A stretch of 33,312 nt of DNA from Mollicutes bacterium (GCA_012520055.1 JAAYPA010000028.1:1-33312), one strand, 5' to 3'. Shown: positions 1 through 8,304, counted from the stretch's first letter. The notes: generated from the letters alone by a model not told the origin. A program made the numbers and translations.

Positions 1-219
1 AATAATTATTTTATCTTTAAAAGTAATTTCATAACCAATAACCGGTTTAATATTATTTTTATAACAATTTTTTAAAAACTCAATTGTACCTGATAAATTA
101 TCATCGATAATACCCAAAGTCTCTATTTTATTATTAGTAGCATAAGAAAGCAAAGCATCGATTTGAATCAAACTTTTTAGAAGTGAATAATCAGTTTTAA
201 TACTAATACACTCTCTCAC
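1..219 (-). CDS. dnaE: DNA polymerase III alpha subunit (DnaE), N-terminal PHP region, partial (runs off the window)
   Basis: Minus-strand read from GTG at 219: VRECISIKTDYSLLKSLIQIDALLSYATNNKIETLGIIDDNLSGTIEFLKNCYKNNIKPVIGYEITFKDKIII. Matches the DnaE N-terminal pattern (..HSxYSLL..., ..ITDxxxxxGxxxFYxxCkxxxIKPIIG). AGGTGA RBS just upstream. Absent from the ORF track. Confidence 0.8.
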   Translation of the reverse strand, partial: MRECISIKTDYSLLKSLIQIDALLSYATNNKIETLGIIDDNLSGTIEFLKNCYKNNIKPVIGYEITFKDKIII

Positions 220-236
220 TTTGCTCACCTAATCTA

Positions 237-265
237 ATTATATAATACTATATTTACTTTGACAA
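237..265 (-). promoter_or_regulatory. Sigma-A-type promoter for dnaE
   Basis: Minus strand TTGTCA-17 nt-TATAAT, just upstream of the GTG at 219. Confidence 0.6.
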
Positions 266-302
266 ATTTTAATAGTAAGATTATTAAGAAAGAAGGATAT
301 TT

Positions 303-728
303 ATGGATAAAAGAATATCTTCAAGAGCAATCATAATAGAAAACGATCAATTACTTGCTTTTTTCAGAAGAAAAGTTAAAGACGGTATTACCAAAGAATA
401 TTACGCTATCCCCGGTGGAGGATTAGAAACGGGTGAAAGTATTAATGACAATGTTAAAAGAGAATTAAAAGAAGAATTAAATGTCGATATTAATATTTTA
501 GGATATGTTGGTAAAGCTGAAGATGATACTTCTATAACTTATTATTTTCATTGTGAAATCATCAGTGGAATACCAGTTTTAAGTGGTGAAGAAAAAGATC
601 GTGCCAATGATAATAATTATTATAAAATTATCTACCTTCCTATGGAAAAAATTGATAATTATGGTTTTTATAACAAAGATTTAATTTTAAAAGCATATAA
701 TAAAGAATATATACTTTTAAATGATTAA
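303..728 (+). CDS. Nudix hydrolase family protein
   Basis: Nudix box GGGLETGESINDNVKRELKEELNVDI (GX5EX7REUXEEXGU). ORF track coordinates. Confidence 0.9.
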   Translation: MDKRISSRAIIIENDQLLAFFRRKVKDGITKEYYAIPGGGLETGESINDNVKRELKEELNVDINILGYVGKAEDDTSITYYFHCEIISGIPVLSGEEKDRANDNNYYKIIYLPMEKIDNYGFYNKDLILKAYNKEYILLND

Positions 729-734
729 TTTTCT

Positions 735-763
735 TTGACACATAAGTCTTTTTATGGTAAAAT
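735..763 (+). promoter_or_regulatory. Sigma-A-type promoter for rpmB
   Basis: TTGACA-17 nt-TAAAAT, followed by an AAGGAGGAAAT RBS before the ATG at 790. Confidence 0.7.
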
Positions 764-789
764 CATAAGGAATTTAAGGAGGAAATATC

Positions 790-957
790 ATGGCGAAAAA
801 TATATCAACCAAAAAACCTTTAACAGTGAATTTACGTTCTCATGCGTTAAATACAACTAAATCAAGACAAAAACCAAATTTACAAACCGTTACCATTGAT
901 GGCGTAAAAGTAAAACTAACTGCAAGAGAAATAAGAACATTAAAAAAAGCTGCTTAA
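790..957 (+). CDS. rpmB: 50S ribosomal protein bL28 (divergent)
   Basis: 55 aa: MAKNISTKKPLTVNLRSHALNTTKSRQKPNLQTVTIDGVKVKLTAREIRTLKKAA. Matches the bL28 pattern (K-P..N-RSHALN-(T/S)K--(x)-NLQ-V-I-dG--vk--(s/t)AR-i/l). Strong promoter, RBS and terminator. Missed by the ORF track because of size. Confidence 0.85.
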   Translation: MAKNISTKKPLTVNLRSHALNTTKSRQKPNLQTVTIDGVKVKLTAREIRTLKKAA

Positions 958-986
958 AAAAGAATATCAGATGATATTCTTTTTTT
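958..986. terminator. Bidirectional intrinsic terminator between rpmB and the HerA-like gene
   Basis: AAAAGAATATC-AGAT-GATATTCTTTT with T-runs on both strands. Overlaps the HerA-like stop codon. Confidence 0.8.
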
Positions 987-2757
987 AATTAAACCATGCT
1001 TTCTTTATATCAACATTGGTACTTTGGGGCATTGGATTTGGTAATTCAAATTTAGTAAGTAAAGGTAATTTAAAGGATATCCCAAATAACATCGCAATAC
1101 CAGGAGTTAAACTCTTTAATTTTTCAATTGTTTCATCACTAACATTACTGGAAATACTGCTGATAATTTTTAAATCCTCCGGATGATACATTCTAAAAGC
1201 TATAAAATTTGAACATTGTGATAAAGCTGTATTGGATAATTCACTTGGTCTTTGGGTTATAAGACCTAAAAGTACACCATATTTTCTTCCTTCTTTAGTA
1301 ATTCGGTCAAAAATATTATAACCTAAAACATCTATATCACTGTCATTTTGAACATAACGGTGAGCTTCCTCTAAAATAATATGAATCGGATAACTAGCTC
1401 TTTCTTCCAAATCAGTAGAAAAATCAAAGAACATCTTAGTAAATATTTTAGTTAATACTTTAGCAAATCTTTCATCAATATAATTTAAACTCATGTTGAT
1501 AATTTGTCTGCGATCTTCCCCTACACCAAATAATAACTCTTTAATATATCTTTCTTTACTGATTCTTTCCTCAGTAACATTGAAAAATTGTTTTACCGGG
1601 CTATTAATAATTTGTTGAAGTCTGGTTTTTAATTGATTGAATTCATCATATACTTTTTCACTCTTTAAAATACCTTCACTAATTAATGCAAATTCAAAAG
1701 CATAATATAAATCATCTAAAGTATAAATTAAAGTTGAATCAGTTTTTATCATACTCAAATCTAATTTTTTAAATTTACCCAAGAAATCAACAACAAACTG
1801 AACCGAATTCATTTTACCTTGTTGATCTATATTTAAACATTGTTTGATAGTTCGTGAATAACCCGGTTGTATAATTTGGGTATCTAAATTTAAAGTTGAA
1901 GTATTATAATGCGTAAGTATTGCTACAATTTGATCTCTTATTTGAACTGACGTTCTACCGGAAGACAAAATATCAAGTAAAGAAGAAGCTATAATATCAT
2001 TTTTATATTCCTGCATTATTTCATCTTTACTATTAAAGATATGAACAAGTTTTAAAGCTTTCTCAATAATCGGTAACTGACTAGGTGAAGTCGCATTTAA
2101 AAGTAAAGCTAAATCATCTACTTCCAAAAAATAAGCCGGAATATTTAAAATATCACCTTCTGAAAGATCTAATTTGGTAGTTAAATTTTTATATCCCATA
2201 TTAGGTGTTTTACTAATATCACTTAAAGCCGTATTATACTCACCATAAACATCAAATAAAACAATATGAGCATTAACTGGAAGTGATGAATCATTATGAT
2301 AAAAAATATTTTGTAACAATCTGGCTACCCCACAAGATTTTCCGGAACCGGTATTTCCGATTATGGCAAAATGATTAGCAAAAAAACCATTTAAATCAGC
2401 ACTGACATTAAATCCTTCATAAGTATTAGATTTACCTATATATAAAACATCTTTGTTGGAAATATCTTGATTACCTAAAAATAGCTCTACTTCACTTTTA
2501 TAGACTAAACGTGGTACTGTGGAAAAATTGGGTTTTTTTAACACTCCTGAATAAAAAACTTCATCTTTTATTTCACCAACTAAAAGGATGATTATTTCTT
2601 TTTCTTTAATACTAGTTATTTCCCCTACTATTTTACGATTTTCTTCATTGAAAATAACATGGTAATTGATATAATTATATTCTAACTTTTGAGATACATT
2701 TTCTACTGTAACCCAGTTATCTTCCATGCTAATGATTTTTCCAAACATATCATTCAC
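985..2757 (-). CDS. HerA-like / DUF87 ATP-binding protein (HAS-barrel plus FtsK-HerA ATPase)
   Basis: N-terminal HAS-barrel-like segment, Walker A IGNTGSGKSCGVARLL, Walker B IHIILEEAHRYV, and ITQRPSELS. Confidence 0.85.
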   Translation of the reverse strand: MNDMFGKIISMEDNWVTVENVSQKLEYNYINYHVIFNEENRKIVGEITSIKEKEIIILLVGEIKDEVFYSGVLKKPNFSTVPRLVYKSEVELFLGNQDISNKDVLYIGKSNTYEGFNVSADLNGFFANHFAIIGNTGSGKSCGVARLLQNIFYHNDSSLPVNAHIVLFDVYGEYNTALSDISKTPNMGYKNLTTKLDLSEGDILNIPAYFLEVDDLALLLNATSPSQLPIIEKALKLVHIFNSKDEIMQEYKNDIIASSLLDILSSGRTSVQIRDQIVAILTHYNTSTLNLDTQIIQPGYSRTIKQCLNIDQQGKMNSVQFVVDFLGKFKKLDLSMIKTDSTLIYTLDDLYYAFEFALISEGILKSEKVYDEFNQLKTRLQQIINSPVKQFFNVTEERISKERYIKELLFGVGEDRRQIINMSLNYIDERFAKVLTKIFTKMFFDFSTDLEERASYPIHIILEEAHRYVQNDSDIDVLGYNIFDRITKEGRKYGVLLGLITQRPSELSNTALSQCSNFIAFRMYHPEDLKIISSISSNVSDETIEKLKSLTPGIAMLFGISFKLPLLTKFELPNPMPQSTNVDIKKAWFN

Positions 2758-2792
2758 CTATTCTAAAAAGATTTTAACATATTATTCCAAAT

Positions 2793-2816
2793 AAAAAAAG
2801 AGGATTCCCTCTTTCT
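2793..2816 (-). terminator. Intrinsic terminator downstream of the tiny membrane peptide genes
   Basis: Minus strand AAAGAGG-GAAT-CCTCTTT followed by a T-run. Confidence 0.7.
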
Positions 2817-2824
2817 TGTATCTA

Positions 2825-2935
2825 TTATAAATAAGCTGCTCCAAGAATAATAGCCAAAAGGATAAATAAGACTAAAATGATAAAAGTATTATTTAATCCG
2901 CAAAATTTTCCAATAGAGAACTTTTCTTTACACAT
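2825..2935 (-). CDS. Tiny membrane peptide, YjcZ-family-like (36 aa)
   Basis: MCKEKFSIGKFCGLNNTFIILVLFILLAIILGAAYL, with GGAGGTATAAAGAAA-ATG RBS. The C-terminal FIILVLFILLAIILGAA matches the YjcZ/tiny-TM family motif (FxLIVVLFILLIIVGAxx). Not in the ORF track. Confidence 0.75.
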   Translation of the reverse strand: MCKEKFSIGKFCGLNNTFIILVLFILLAIILGAAYL

Positions 2936-2954
2936 TTTCTTTATACCTCCTTTA

Positions 2955-3050
2955 CTAAATAATAGCGCCTACAATAATCACTAATAATATAAATAATACA
3001 AGAATAAAAGCAGCTCCACTAATTCCATGTGCATTGCAGCAAGTGTTCAT
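2955..3050 (-). CDS. Tiny membrane peptide, YjcZ-family-like (31 aa)
   Basis: MNTCCNAHGISGAAFILVLFILLVIIVGAII, with AAGGAGGGAGAAT-ATG RBS. Tandem paralogue of the previous peptide. Not in the ORF track. Confidence 0.78.
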   Translation of the reverse strand: MNTCCNAHGISGAAFILVLFILLVIIVGAII

Positions 3051-3107
3051 ATTCTCCCTCCTTTTCATATCTCACTTTATTGTATGGAAATTTGTATAAT
3101 TGTGTTC

Positions 3108-3136
3108 TTGTTTTTTAAATAATATACTGTTATAAT
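3108..3136 (+). promoter_or_regulatory. Promoter for prsA-like gene
   Basis: TTGTTT-17 nt-TATAAT with extended -10 (TGTTATAAT). Confidence 0.6.
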
Positions 3137-3158
3137 AACAATTGACATGGAGGAAATT

Positions 3159-4175
3159 ATGAAGAAAAAATTAATTATTGTATTATGTATTTTATGCTTA
3201 ATTACAGGATGTGGTAAGGTACCAAAACTGGCAAACGGAAAGGAAGCCGTAGTGTCATTTGAAAAAGATGAAAGCATTAATATCAGTGTTGATGATTTAT
3301 ATAATGCTTTAAAAGAAGATTATGCTTTAAGTATTTTAGTTGATATGATTGATAAAACTATTTTAACAAAAGAATATCCGGATCTTGAAAAAGAAGCTGA
3401 AAATGAAGCTGAAAAACAAATTAAAGACATAAAAAAATATTATGTAGATAAAGATGGTAAATATGATGAAAGTGCTTTACTTCAAGCATTAAATCAATAT
3501 TATGGAATTAATAGTGTTGAAAAATTCGAAGAAATGTTAGAAATTAGTTATTATCGTAATAAAGCCATTGAAGATTATGCTAAAACTTTAGTAACTGATA
3601 AACAAATTGAAGAATACTATAATGATGAGATTCATGGTGACATTTCGGCAAAACATATTCTAATTAGTGTAAATGCTAAAGACGATATGAAAGATGATGA
3701 AGTTAAAAAACTAGAAAATGAAGCATTAAAGAAAGCTAAAAATATTATTAAGGAATTAGATAAAGGAACTTCTTTTGATGAACTTGCTAAAAAATATTCT
3801 GATGATAAGAGCAATGCTGAAAAAGGTGGAGACCTAGGATATTTCAATACCGGTCAAATGGTTAAAGAATTTGAAGAGGCAGCTTTTGCATTAAAATTAA
3901 ATGCTTATTCTAAAGAACCTGTTAAAACTAAATTTGGATATCACATTATTTTAAAAACCGGAGAAAAAGATAAACCGGCATTAAAAGATAAAAAAGATGA
4001 AATTATTAAAACTTTATCTGAGAAAATGATATCAACAGATGGTACTGTTTCAGTAAATGCACTAGTTGAATTAAGAACAGAATATGGATTCAAAATTCAA
4101 GATTCTGAACTTAATAAAAAATATTCAACTTATGTAAGTAATCAATTATTATCATATCGAACACAAAATCAATAA
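3159..4175 (+). CDS. prsA: PrsA-type foldase lipoprotein (peptidylprolyl isomerase, parvulin-like)
   Basis: Lipoprotein signal MKKKLIIVLCILCLITGCGK; parvulin core AKHILISV...DELAKKYSDDKSNAEKGGDLGYFNTGQMVKEFEEAAFAL...KTKFGYHIILK. The track start at 3147 (ATGGAGG) overlaps the RBS, so 3159 is preferred. Confidence 0.88.
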   Translation: MKKKLIIVLCILCLITGCGKVPKLANGKEAVVSFEKDESINISVDDLYNALKEDYALSILVDMIDKTILTKEYPDLEKEAENEAEKQIKDIKKYYVDKDGKYDESALLQALNQYYGINSVEKFEEMLEISYYRNKAIEDYAKTLVTDKQIEEYYNDEIHGDISAKHILISVNAKDDMKDDEVKKLENEALKKAKNIIKELDKGTSFDELAKKYSDDKSNAEKGGDLGYFNTGQMVKEFEEAAFALKLNAYSKEPVKTKFGYHIILKTGEKDKPALKDKKDEIIKTLSEKMISTDGTVSVNALVELRTEYGFKIQDSELNKKYSTYVSNQLLSYRTQNQ

Positions 4176-4197
4176 CCATACTTAGTATGGTTTTCTT
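4174..4197 (+). terminator. Intrinsic terminator of prsA
   Basis: AACCATAC-TTA-GTATGGTT-TTCTT, starting inside the stop codon. Confidence 0.65.
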
Positions 4198-4217
4198 ATG
4201 ACTTAAAATCAACTAAA

Positions 4218-4245
4218 AATCCTCAGATTGAGGATTATTTTTTTG
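4218..4245 (-). terminator. Intrinsic terminator of the 105-aa membrane protein gene
   Basis: AATCCTCA-loop-TGAGGATT with U-tract on the minus strand. Overlaps the stop codon at 4235. Confidence 0.65.
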
Positions 4246-4534
4246 ATTTTTTATTTATAATAAATTTATTTATTTCTCTTAATTTAACTTTAATCATTAC
4301 AATAAAAAAGATAATTGAAAATATAAATAAAAAACCATCTAATATAAAACTGAATGTTCCTGATTTAGAGAAATAATCAAAAACAAAACTAGCTATCGAT
4401 ACTATTATTCCTATAATAGATAAAACATATATTTTATGAGCTTTTATATAAATTATACTTTCTTTATTTTTTAAAAATTCTTCTTTAGCTTTTTGTTTTT
4501 CTTCTTGGCTTAATCTTTGATATTTTAGTTTCAT
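4235..4534 (-). CDS. Small membrane protein, function unknown
   Basis: MKLKYQRLSQEEKQKAKEEFLKNKES plus two predicted TM segments. The start at 4534 overlaps the recX stop (ATGA), indicating translational coupling. The track start at 4552 is less likely. Confidence 0.7.
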   Translation of the reverse strand: MKLKYQRLSQEEKQKAKEEFLKNKESIIYIKAHKIYVLSIIGIIVSIASFVFDYFSKSGTFSFILDGFLFIFSIIFFIVMIKVKLREINKFIINKKSKK

Positions 4535-5283
4535 AAATTCTCCTCTATCCATTCATTTATTAAATCTGGAGTATATCCTTTTTGATATAATTTTTCTTTA
4601 ACTTTCATTTTTAACTGAAATGAATCATATTTATTTTGATATTTTTTCATAATCTTTTCATAATCTTTTTTTATTAGAGATTTATCATTAGATTTAATAT
4701 TATCTAGTTCATCTATAAAATCTTCTTTACGATAACCTAGCCCGATTAAATAAGTAGTTATATTTTGCTTTAAAGCATTGGTACTTAATTTATGATTTAA
4801 TTTTATTTTTTTAGAAATTAAAGTTTTAATTTTTTCACTAAAATCTTTATTAATAACAATTTGATCTTCATTTATACCTAACTTAATAAGATTTTGTTTA
4901 ATTTTTTCCGGGCCATTATAAGTTAAATTAAATTGATCATTTATATAGCTTTCCATAAATTTTTGATTATTCAAATAGTTTTCTTTGATTAATTTATTTA
5001 TAGTTTCTTCTATTATCTTTTGATCAAATTCTTTTTTTTGAAGATAATTTTTTATTTCCATTGTAGAACGCATTTTCTTACCTAAAAATTTCAAAGCCAA
5101 ATAATATGCATGCAAATTATCATTAGCAACTACAATTTTAGTTAATCTGTCTTTAGTTATTTCTTTTTTTAAAAGTAACTCATGCTTAATAATTAGATCA
5201 TCATATAATCTAACTTTAACATCATTATCTAATATTAACTCATATTCATTACCTTTAATTTTTTTATAAGATTTGATTTTCAT
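4531..5283 (-). CDS. recX: RecX-family regulatory protein
   Basis: Repeat pattern ALKFLGKKMRSTMEIKNYLQKKEFDQKIIEETINKLIKENYLNNQKFMESYINDQF...GPEKIKQNLIKLGI typical of RecX. Confidence 0.85.
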   Translation of the reverse strand: MKIKSYKKIKGNEYELILDNDVKVRLYDDLIIKHELLLKKEITKDRLTKIVVANDNLHAYYLALKFLGKKMRSTMEIKNYLQKKEFDQKIIEETINKLIKENYLNNQKFMESYINDQFNLTYNGPEKIKQNLIKLGINEDQIVINKDFSEKIKTLISKKIKLNHKLSTNALKQNITTYLIGLGYRKEDFIDELDNIKSNDKSLIKKDYEKIMKKYQNKYDSFQLKMKVKEKLYQKGYTPDLINEWIEENL

Positions 5284-5325
5284 AAACCCTCAAAAATATT
5301 ATAACAAAAAGTAATGAGTTAATCA

Positions 5326-6591
5326 TTACTTTTTCTTTTTTTCTTTTTTAGCTTCTAATTTAGTTTCAATCTTTTTTATTTTGGCTTTGTTTCTACTTAA
5401 TAATATAATTATTAATATCAGTATGACAATAGCACTGCCTAAAGCATAAATTATGTATTGATGATCTTTTATTTGATTATAATCATCGATAATCTGATCT
5501 AAATCAATTTTTTGAAGAGTATTATCGATAGCATCATAATTATAATAATGCTTTTCACCGTTAACAAGATTAACACCATAAACTATATTAAATGATTTAT
5601 ATTTATAAACTATGACTTCTTCTTCATTAATGGTTAACTTAGTTTTATTAAAAAACTTAATATTTTTATCCATTGTTAAGAAAACTACGGTAAGTTTGTC
5701 ACTGGTATATTCATGATACATTTGATATTTTCCATTATCATAAATATATAATGTAATAATTCCTTCACTGTTTTTTAAACCTACTAAAGTATAATTAACT
5801 TGTTCATTATAGAAAGCAGGAATATCAAAATTATTAATTTTAACAGTTGTTTCATCAAATAATTCCGGTTTCTTTAAGTTTTTATCTTCTTTGACTACAG
5901 TGTATTTTTCACCATTTATTTCAACTTCAATAGGATTTAAGTCCTCTACCGAAACAGTTAATTTATAAATATTACTAATTCCAGTTTCACTGGTTACGAC
6001 TATTTCGAAAACATTTGTGCCAAGATTTACTTCTTTCTCACCTGTTCCTTCTAAAGTAGCATAGCTATCTGCTTTTGTGGCACTAATAGTTATTTTTTCT
6101 GTAGTTGAAGGGACAGTTAAATAATATTCATTAGTACTGGCATTAAATTCCGGACTTATTGTATAATCAGAAACTGATAAACTTTTTAATTTATTATTAT
6201 TTGATTTTTCTCTTGGTGTTACGACTTTGACACTTTTACTACCACTTATTTTGGTATTATTACCATTTTCACTGGTAATATCACCACTTATTGAGAAATT
6301 AATAATACCTACAGATGTTGCTTTACAAGTTACTGAAAAAGACTTAGTTGTATTTTTACCTGTTCCACTATCTCCAACAAATTTCTCGGTACAACCACTG
6401 GTTGCTCCACTACTTGAAATTGTAACATTCCAAGCAGCAACATTTTTTGCTGTAACAGTTGCTGTAACTTTACTGCCATTTTCTATTGTACCGGAATTAA
6501 CCGATAATGTAACTGTACCGGCAGCATATACTGGTGGAATTAAAAAGAAAAAAGTAAACAAACTATAAAATAAATATTTTATTATTTTCAT
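5326..6591 (-). CDS. Secreted, membrane-anchored protein with N-terminal beta-rich (Ig/cohesin-like) domain and cadherin-like beta-sandwich domain
   Basis: Signal peptide (MKIIKYLFYSLFTFFFLIPPVYA); beta-rich TVTLSVNSGTIENGSKVTATVTAKNVAAWNVTIS...; cadherin-like NNKLKSLSVSDYTISPEFNASTNEYYLTVPSTTEKITISATKADSYATLEGTGEKEVNLGTNVFEIVVTSETGISNIYKLTV; C-terminal TM and a very Lys-rich tail. Confidence 0.75.
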   Translation of the reverse strand: MKIIKYLFYSLFTFFFLIPPVYAAGTVTLSVNSGTIENGSKVTATVTAKNVAAWNVTISSSGATSGCTEKFVGDSGTGKNTTKSFSVTCKATSVGIINFSISGDITSENGNNTKISGSKSVKVVTPREKSNNNKLKSLSVSDYTISPEFNASTNEYYLTVPSTTEKITISATKADSYATLEGTGEKEVNLGTNVFEIVVTSETGISNIYKLTVSVEDLNPIEVEINGEKYTVVKEDKNLKKPELFDETTVKINNFDIPAFYNEQVNYTLVGLKNSEGIITLYIYDNGKYQMYHEYTSDKLTVVFLTMDKNIKFFNKTKLTINEEEVIVYKYKSFNIVYGVNLVNGEKHYYNYDAIDNTLQKIDLDQIIDDYNQIKDHQYIIYALGSAIVILILIIILLSRNKAKIKKIETKLEAKKEKKKK

Positions 6592-6600
6592 AAAAGCCTC

Positions 6601-8304
6601 CTATTGATTAATGGTAGCCATACCTAATAAGTATTGACGTATTTTTAATAAATCAGCTGAATTTACCTCGTTATCATCAGTAACATTTGCGCCTTTTAAA
6701 TATACTCCATTTAAAGAATTTATTCCTAAAAAATGTTGTCTTAATTTTAGTAGGTCGGCTGAATTAATTTCCCCATCACCATTGATGTCACCTTTTAACA
6801 TATAAGTAAAGCTTGTCTCTTTAGATTCATTTGTAATCTTGACTTTAAACCCTGTGGCAATAAATGCATTGTCATCACGCTCTATACCATTTTGATCATA
6901 TATGTTAACGTTAGCTTGATTACCAACTTTAGATTTTATGTTACCGACTGTCGTACCAACACTATAACCCTTTATATAAGAATCTATGTAACCAACTTGT
7001 AAAATATTTAATAATTTTATCCTTTCCGAATCAAGATTAGCCCCATTATTAACACCAGCTCCCCCATTAGCATAAACCAAACCTGCCTTAACCGGTGAAG
7101 AAGCACTACTATAAGCACCAATATTAAAGAAATTGTAAAGGTTATAATAAGTATATCCTTCATAATCAAATTGGTTACCGGTAGTAGCCATTGAACCATT
7201 TCTACCTACTTCTTGAATTGCTAAACTAGCCAAGTATAATGGAGAAACATCAGCTATTTGTCCTGCTTCCACAAAGATACTGGCATATGTTTGATTATCT
7301 ATTAATGATAATCCACTCATAAATGTATCATCTAATATTTTTTGAACGATCTCTTCTGTATAAATTGAATTATAGCCTAAATTTTCAAACATAAAAATAT
7401 AGATTTCATTCAAAAAATTACGAGGATCCAAAAAGAATTTCGTTGCCGCATCAGTAGCTATACACCAACCTTTTTCAGTTACCGTATATGGATTGGTTTC
7501 ACATTGACCACTGCTTATTTCAATACTACAGACAGGTTTTTCAGCTATCACACTAGCATCAAAATCTAAACCAGTGTGAAGTGGTGTAAAAGTCCAGTTT
7601 GGATGAATAGTATATAAATATCTTAAATAGGGTTTATAAGTATCCGGAAATGTAACAATAGAATTTTCAAAAGCTTCGTCTTGTATATCAGCAGTTTTTA
7701 AGTCAACATTTTTAATATTACTATCATAAGTTGTCTCCGGCATATTTAAAAATACCGGAATAACAAAATTATATGGATTATTTAATAAATTATTGTCTCT
7801 AAGTGAAGTATATGAAGTATAGGCTTCACTGGCTGGAGCACGAAGATTAGCCATATATTGATGATTATAAACCGGATGATTTGCTTCAGGATTAACATTA
7901 AATTTCTTTAAATAAGAAGTAAATTGTTTTCGGCTAATATAACTGCCACTAATAAATTTTGCTCCTCCGACTATTGCTTTTTTAGGTGTTGTCCAAGGTC
8001 TATCATAAGTTGTTGAAGTGGTTGTATTATCCTCAACAATTTTAATATAAGTTGAACATACATACCCATACGAACTACTATAATAAACATAAAACCAAGG
8101 ATTGTCACAACCATTACCTGTTGCTGAATTAGTATTAACTATGTAGAAATTAGTATTTTTAGGTATAGCTGTAATTATTTTAGCTTCAGTAGTCGGATTT
8201 TCACGCACGTTAACACCACCAGCAGTGGTTACTATACCGTTTTCGGCATAAACTGTTGGCATAAATAGAAAAAATATAGTTAGTGTCCATAATAAATACT
8301 TCAT
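6601..8304 (-). CDS. Secreted SH3b - glucosaminidase-like - dockerin type I protein
   Basis: Signal peptide; SH3b TTAGGVNVRENPTTEAKIITAIPKNTNFYIV; glucosaminidase-like DPRNFLNEIYIFMFENLGYN...VSPLYLASLAIQEVGRNG...YYNLYNFFNIGAYS; C-terminal dockerin duplication GDINGDGEINSADLLKLRQHFLG / NVTDDNEVNSADLLKIRQYLLG. Confidence 0.88.
   Translation of the reverse strand: MKYLLWTLTIFFLFMPTVYAENGIVTTAGGVNVRENPTTEAKIITAIPKNTNFYIVNTNSATGNGCDNPWFYVYYSSSYGYVCSTYIKIVEDNTTTSTTYDRPWTTPKKAIVGGAKFISGSYISRKQFTSYLKKFNVNPEANHPVYNHQYMANLRAPASEAYTSYTSLRDNNLLNNPYNFVIPVFLNMPETTYDSNIKNVDLKTADIQDEAFENSIVTFPDTYKPYLRYLYTIHPNWTFTPLHTGLDFDASVIAEKPVCSIEISSGQCETNPYTVTEKGWCIATDAATKFFLDPRNFLNEIYIFMFENLGYNSIYTEEIVQKILDDTFMSGLSLIDNQTYASIFVEAGQIADVSPLYLASLAIQEVGRNGSMATTGNQFDYEGYTYYNLYNFFNIGAYSSASSPVKAGLVYANGGAGVNNGANLDSERIKLLNILQVGYIDSYIKGYSVGTTVGNIKSKVGNQANVNIYDQNGIERDDNAFIATGFKVKITNESKETSFTYMLKGDINGDGEINSADLLKLRQHFLGINSLNGVYLKGANVTDDNEVNSADLLKIRQYLLGMATINQ

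Noticed and set aside
985-2757. Calling the HerA-like gene a defence system
   Set aside because: No effector or nuclease partner in the neighbourhood; the surrounding genes are housekeeping.
3077-3277. Minus-strand 66-aa ORF overlapping prsA start
   Set aside because: Antisense to the prsA signal peptide and promoter; no family resemblance.
6227-6568. Plus-strand 113-aa ORF and similar antisense ORFs (3632-3847, 7017-7199, 9294-9485, 11975-12199, 12608-13018, 13226-13549, 14898-15128, 17418-17615, 18452-18721, 20742-21026, 23347-23553, 24759-24957, 25280-25471, 27055-27333)
   Set aside because: All lie opposite or out of frame within well-supported coding genes, lack convincing RBSs and have low-complexity translations, as expected for shadow ORFs in AT-rich sequence.
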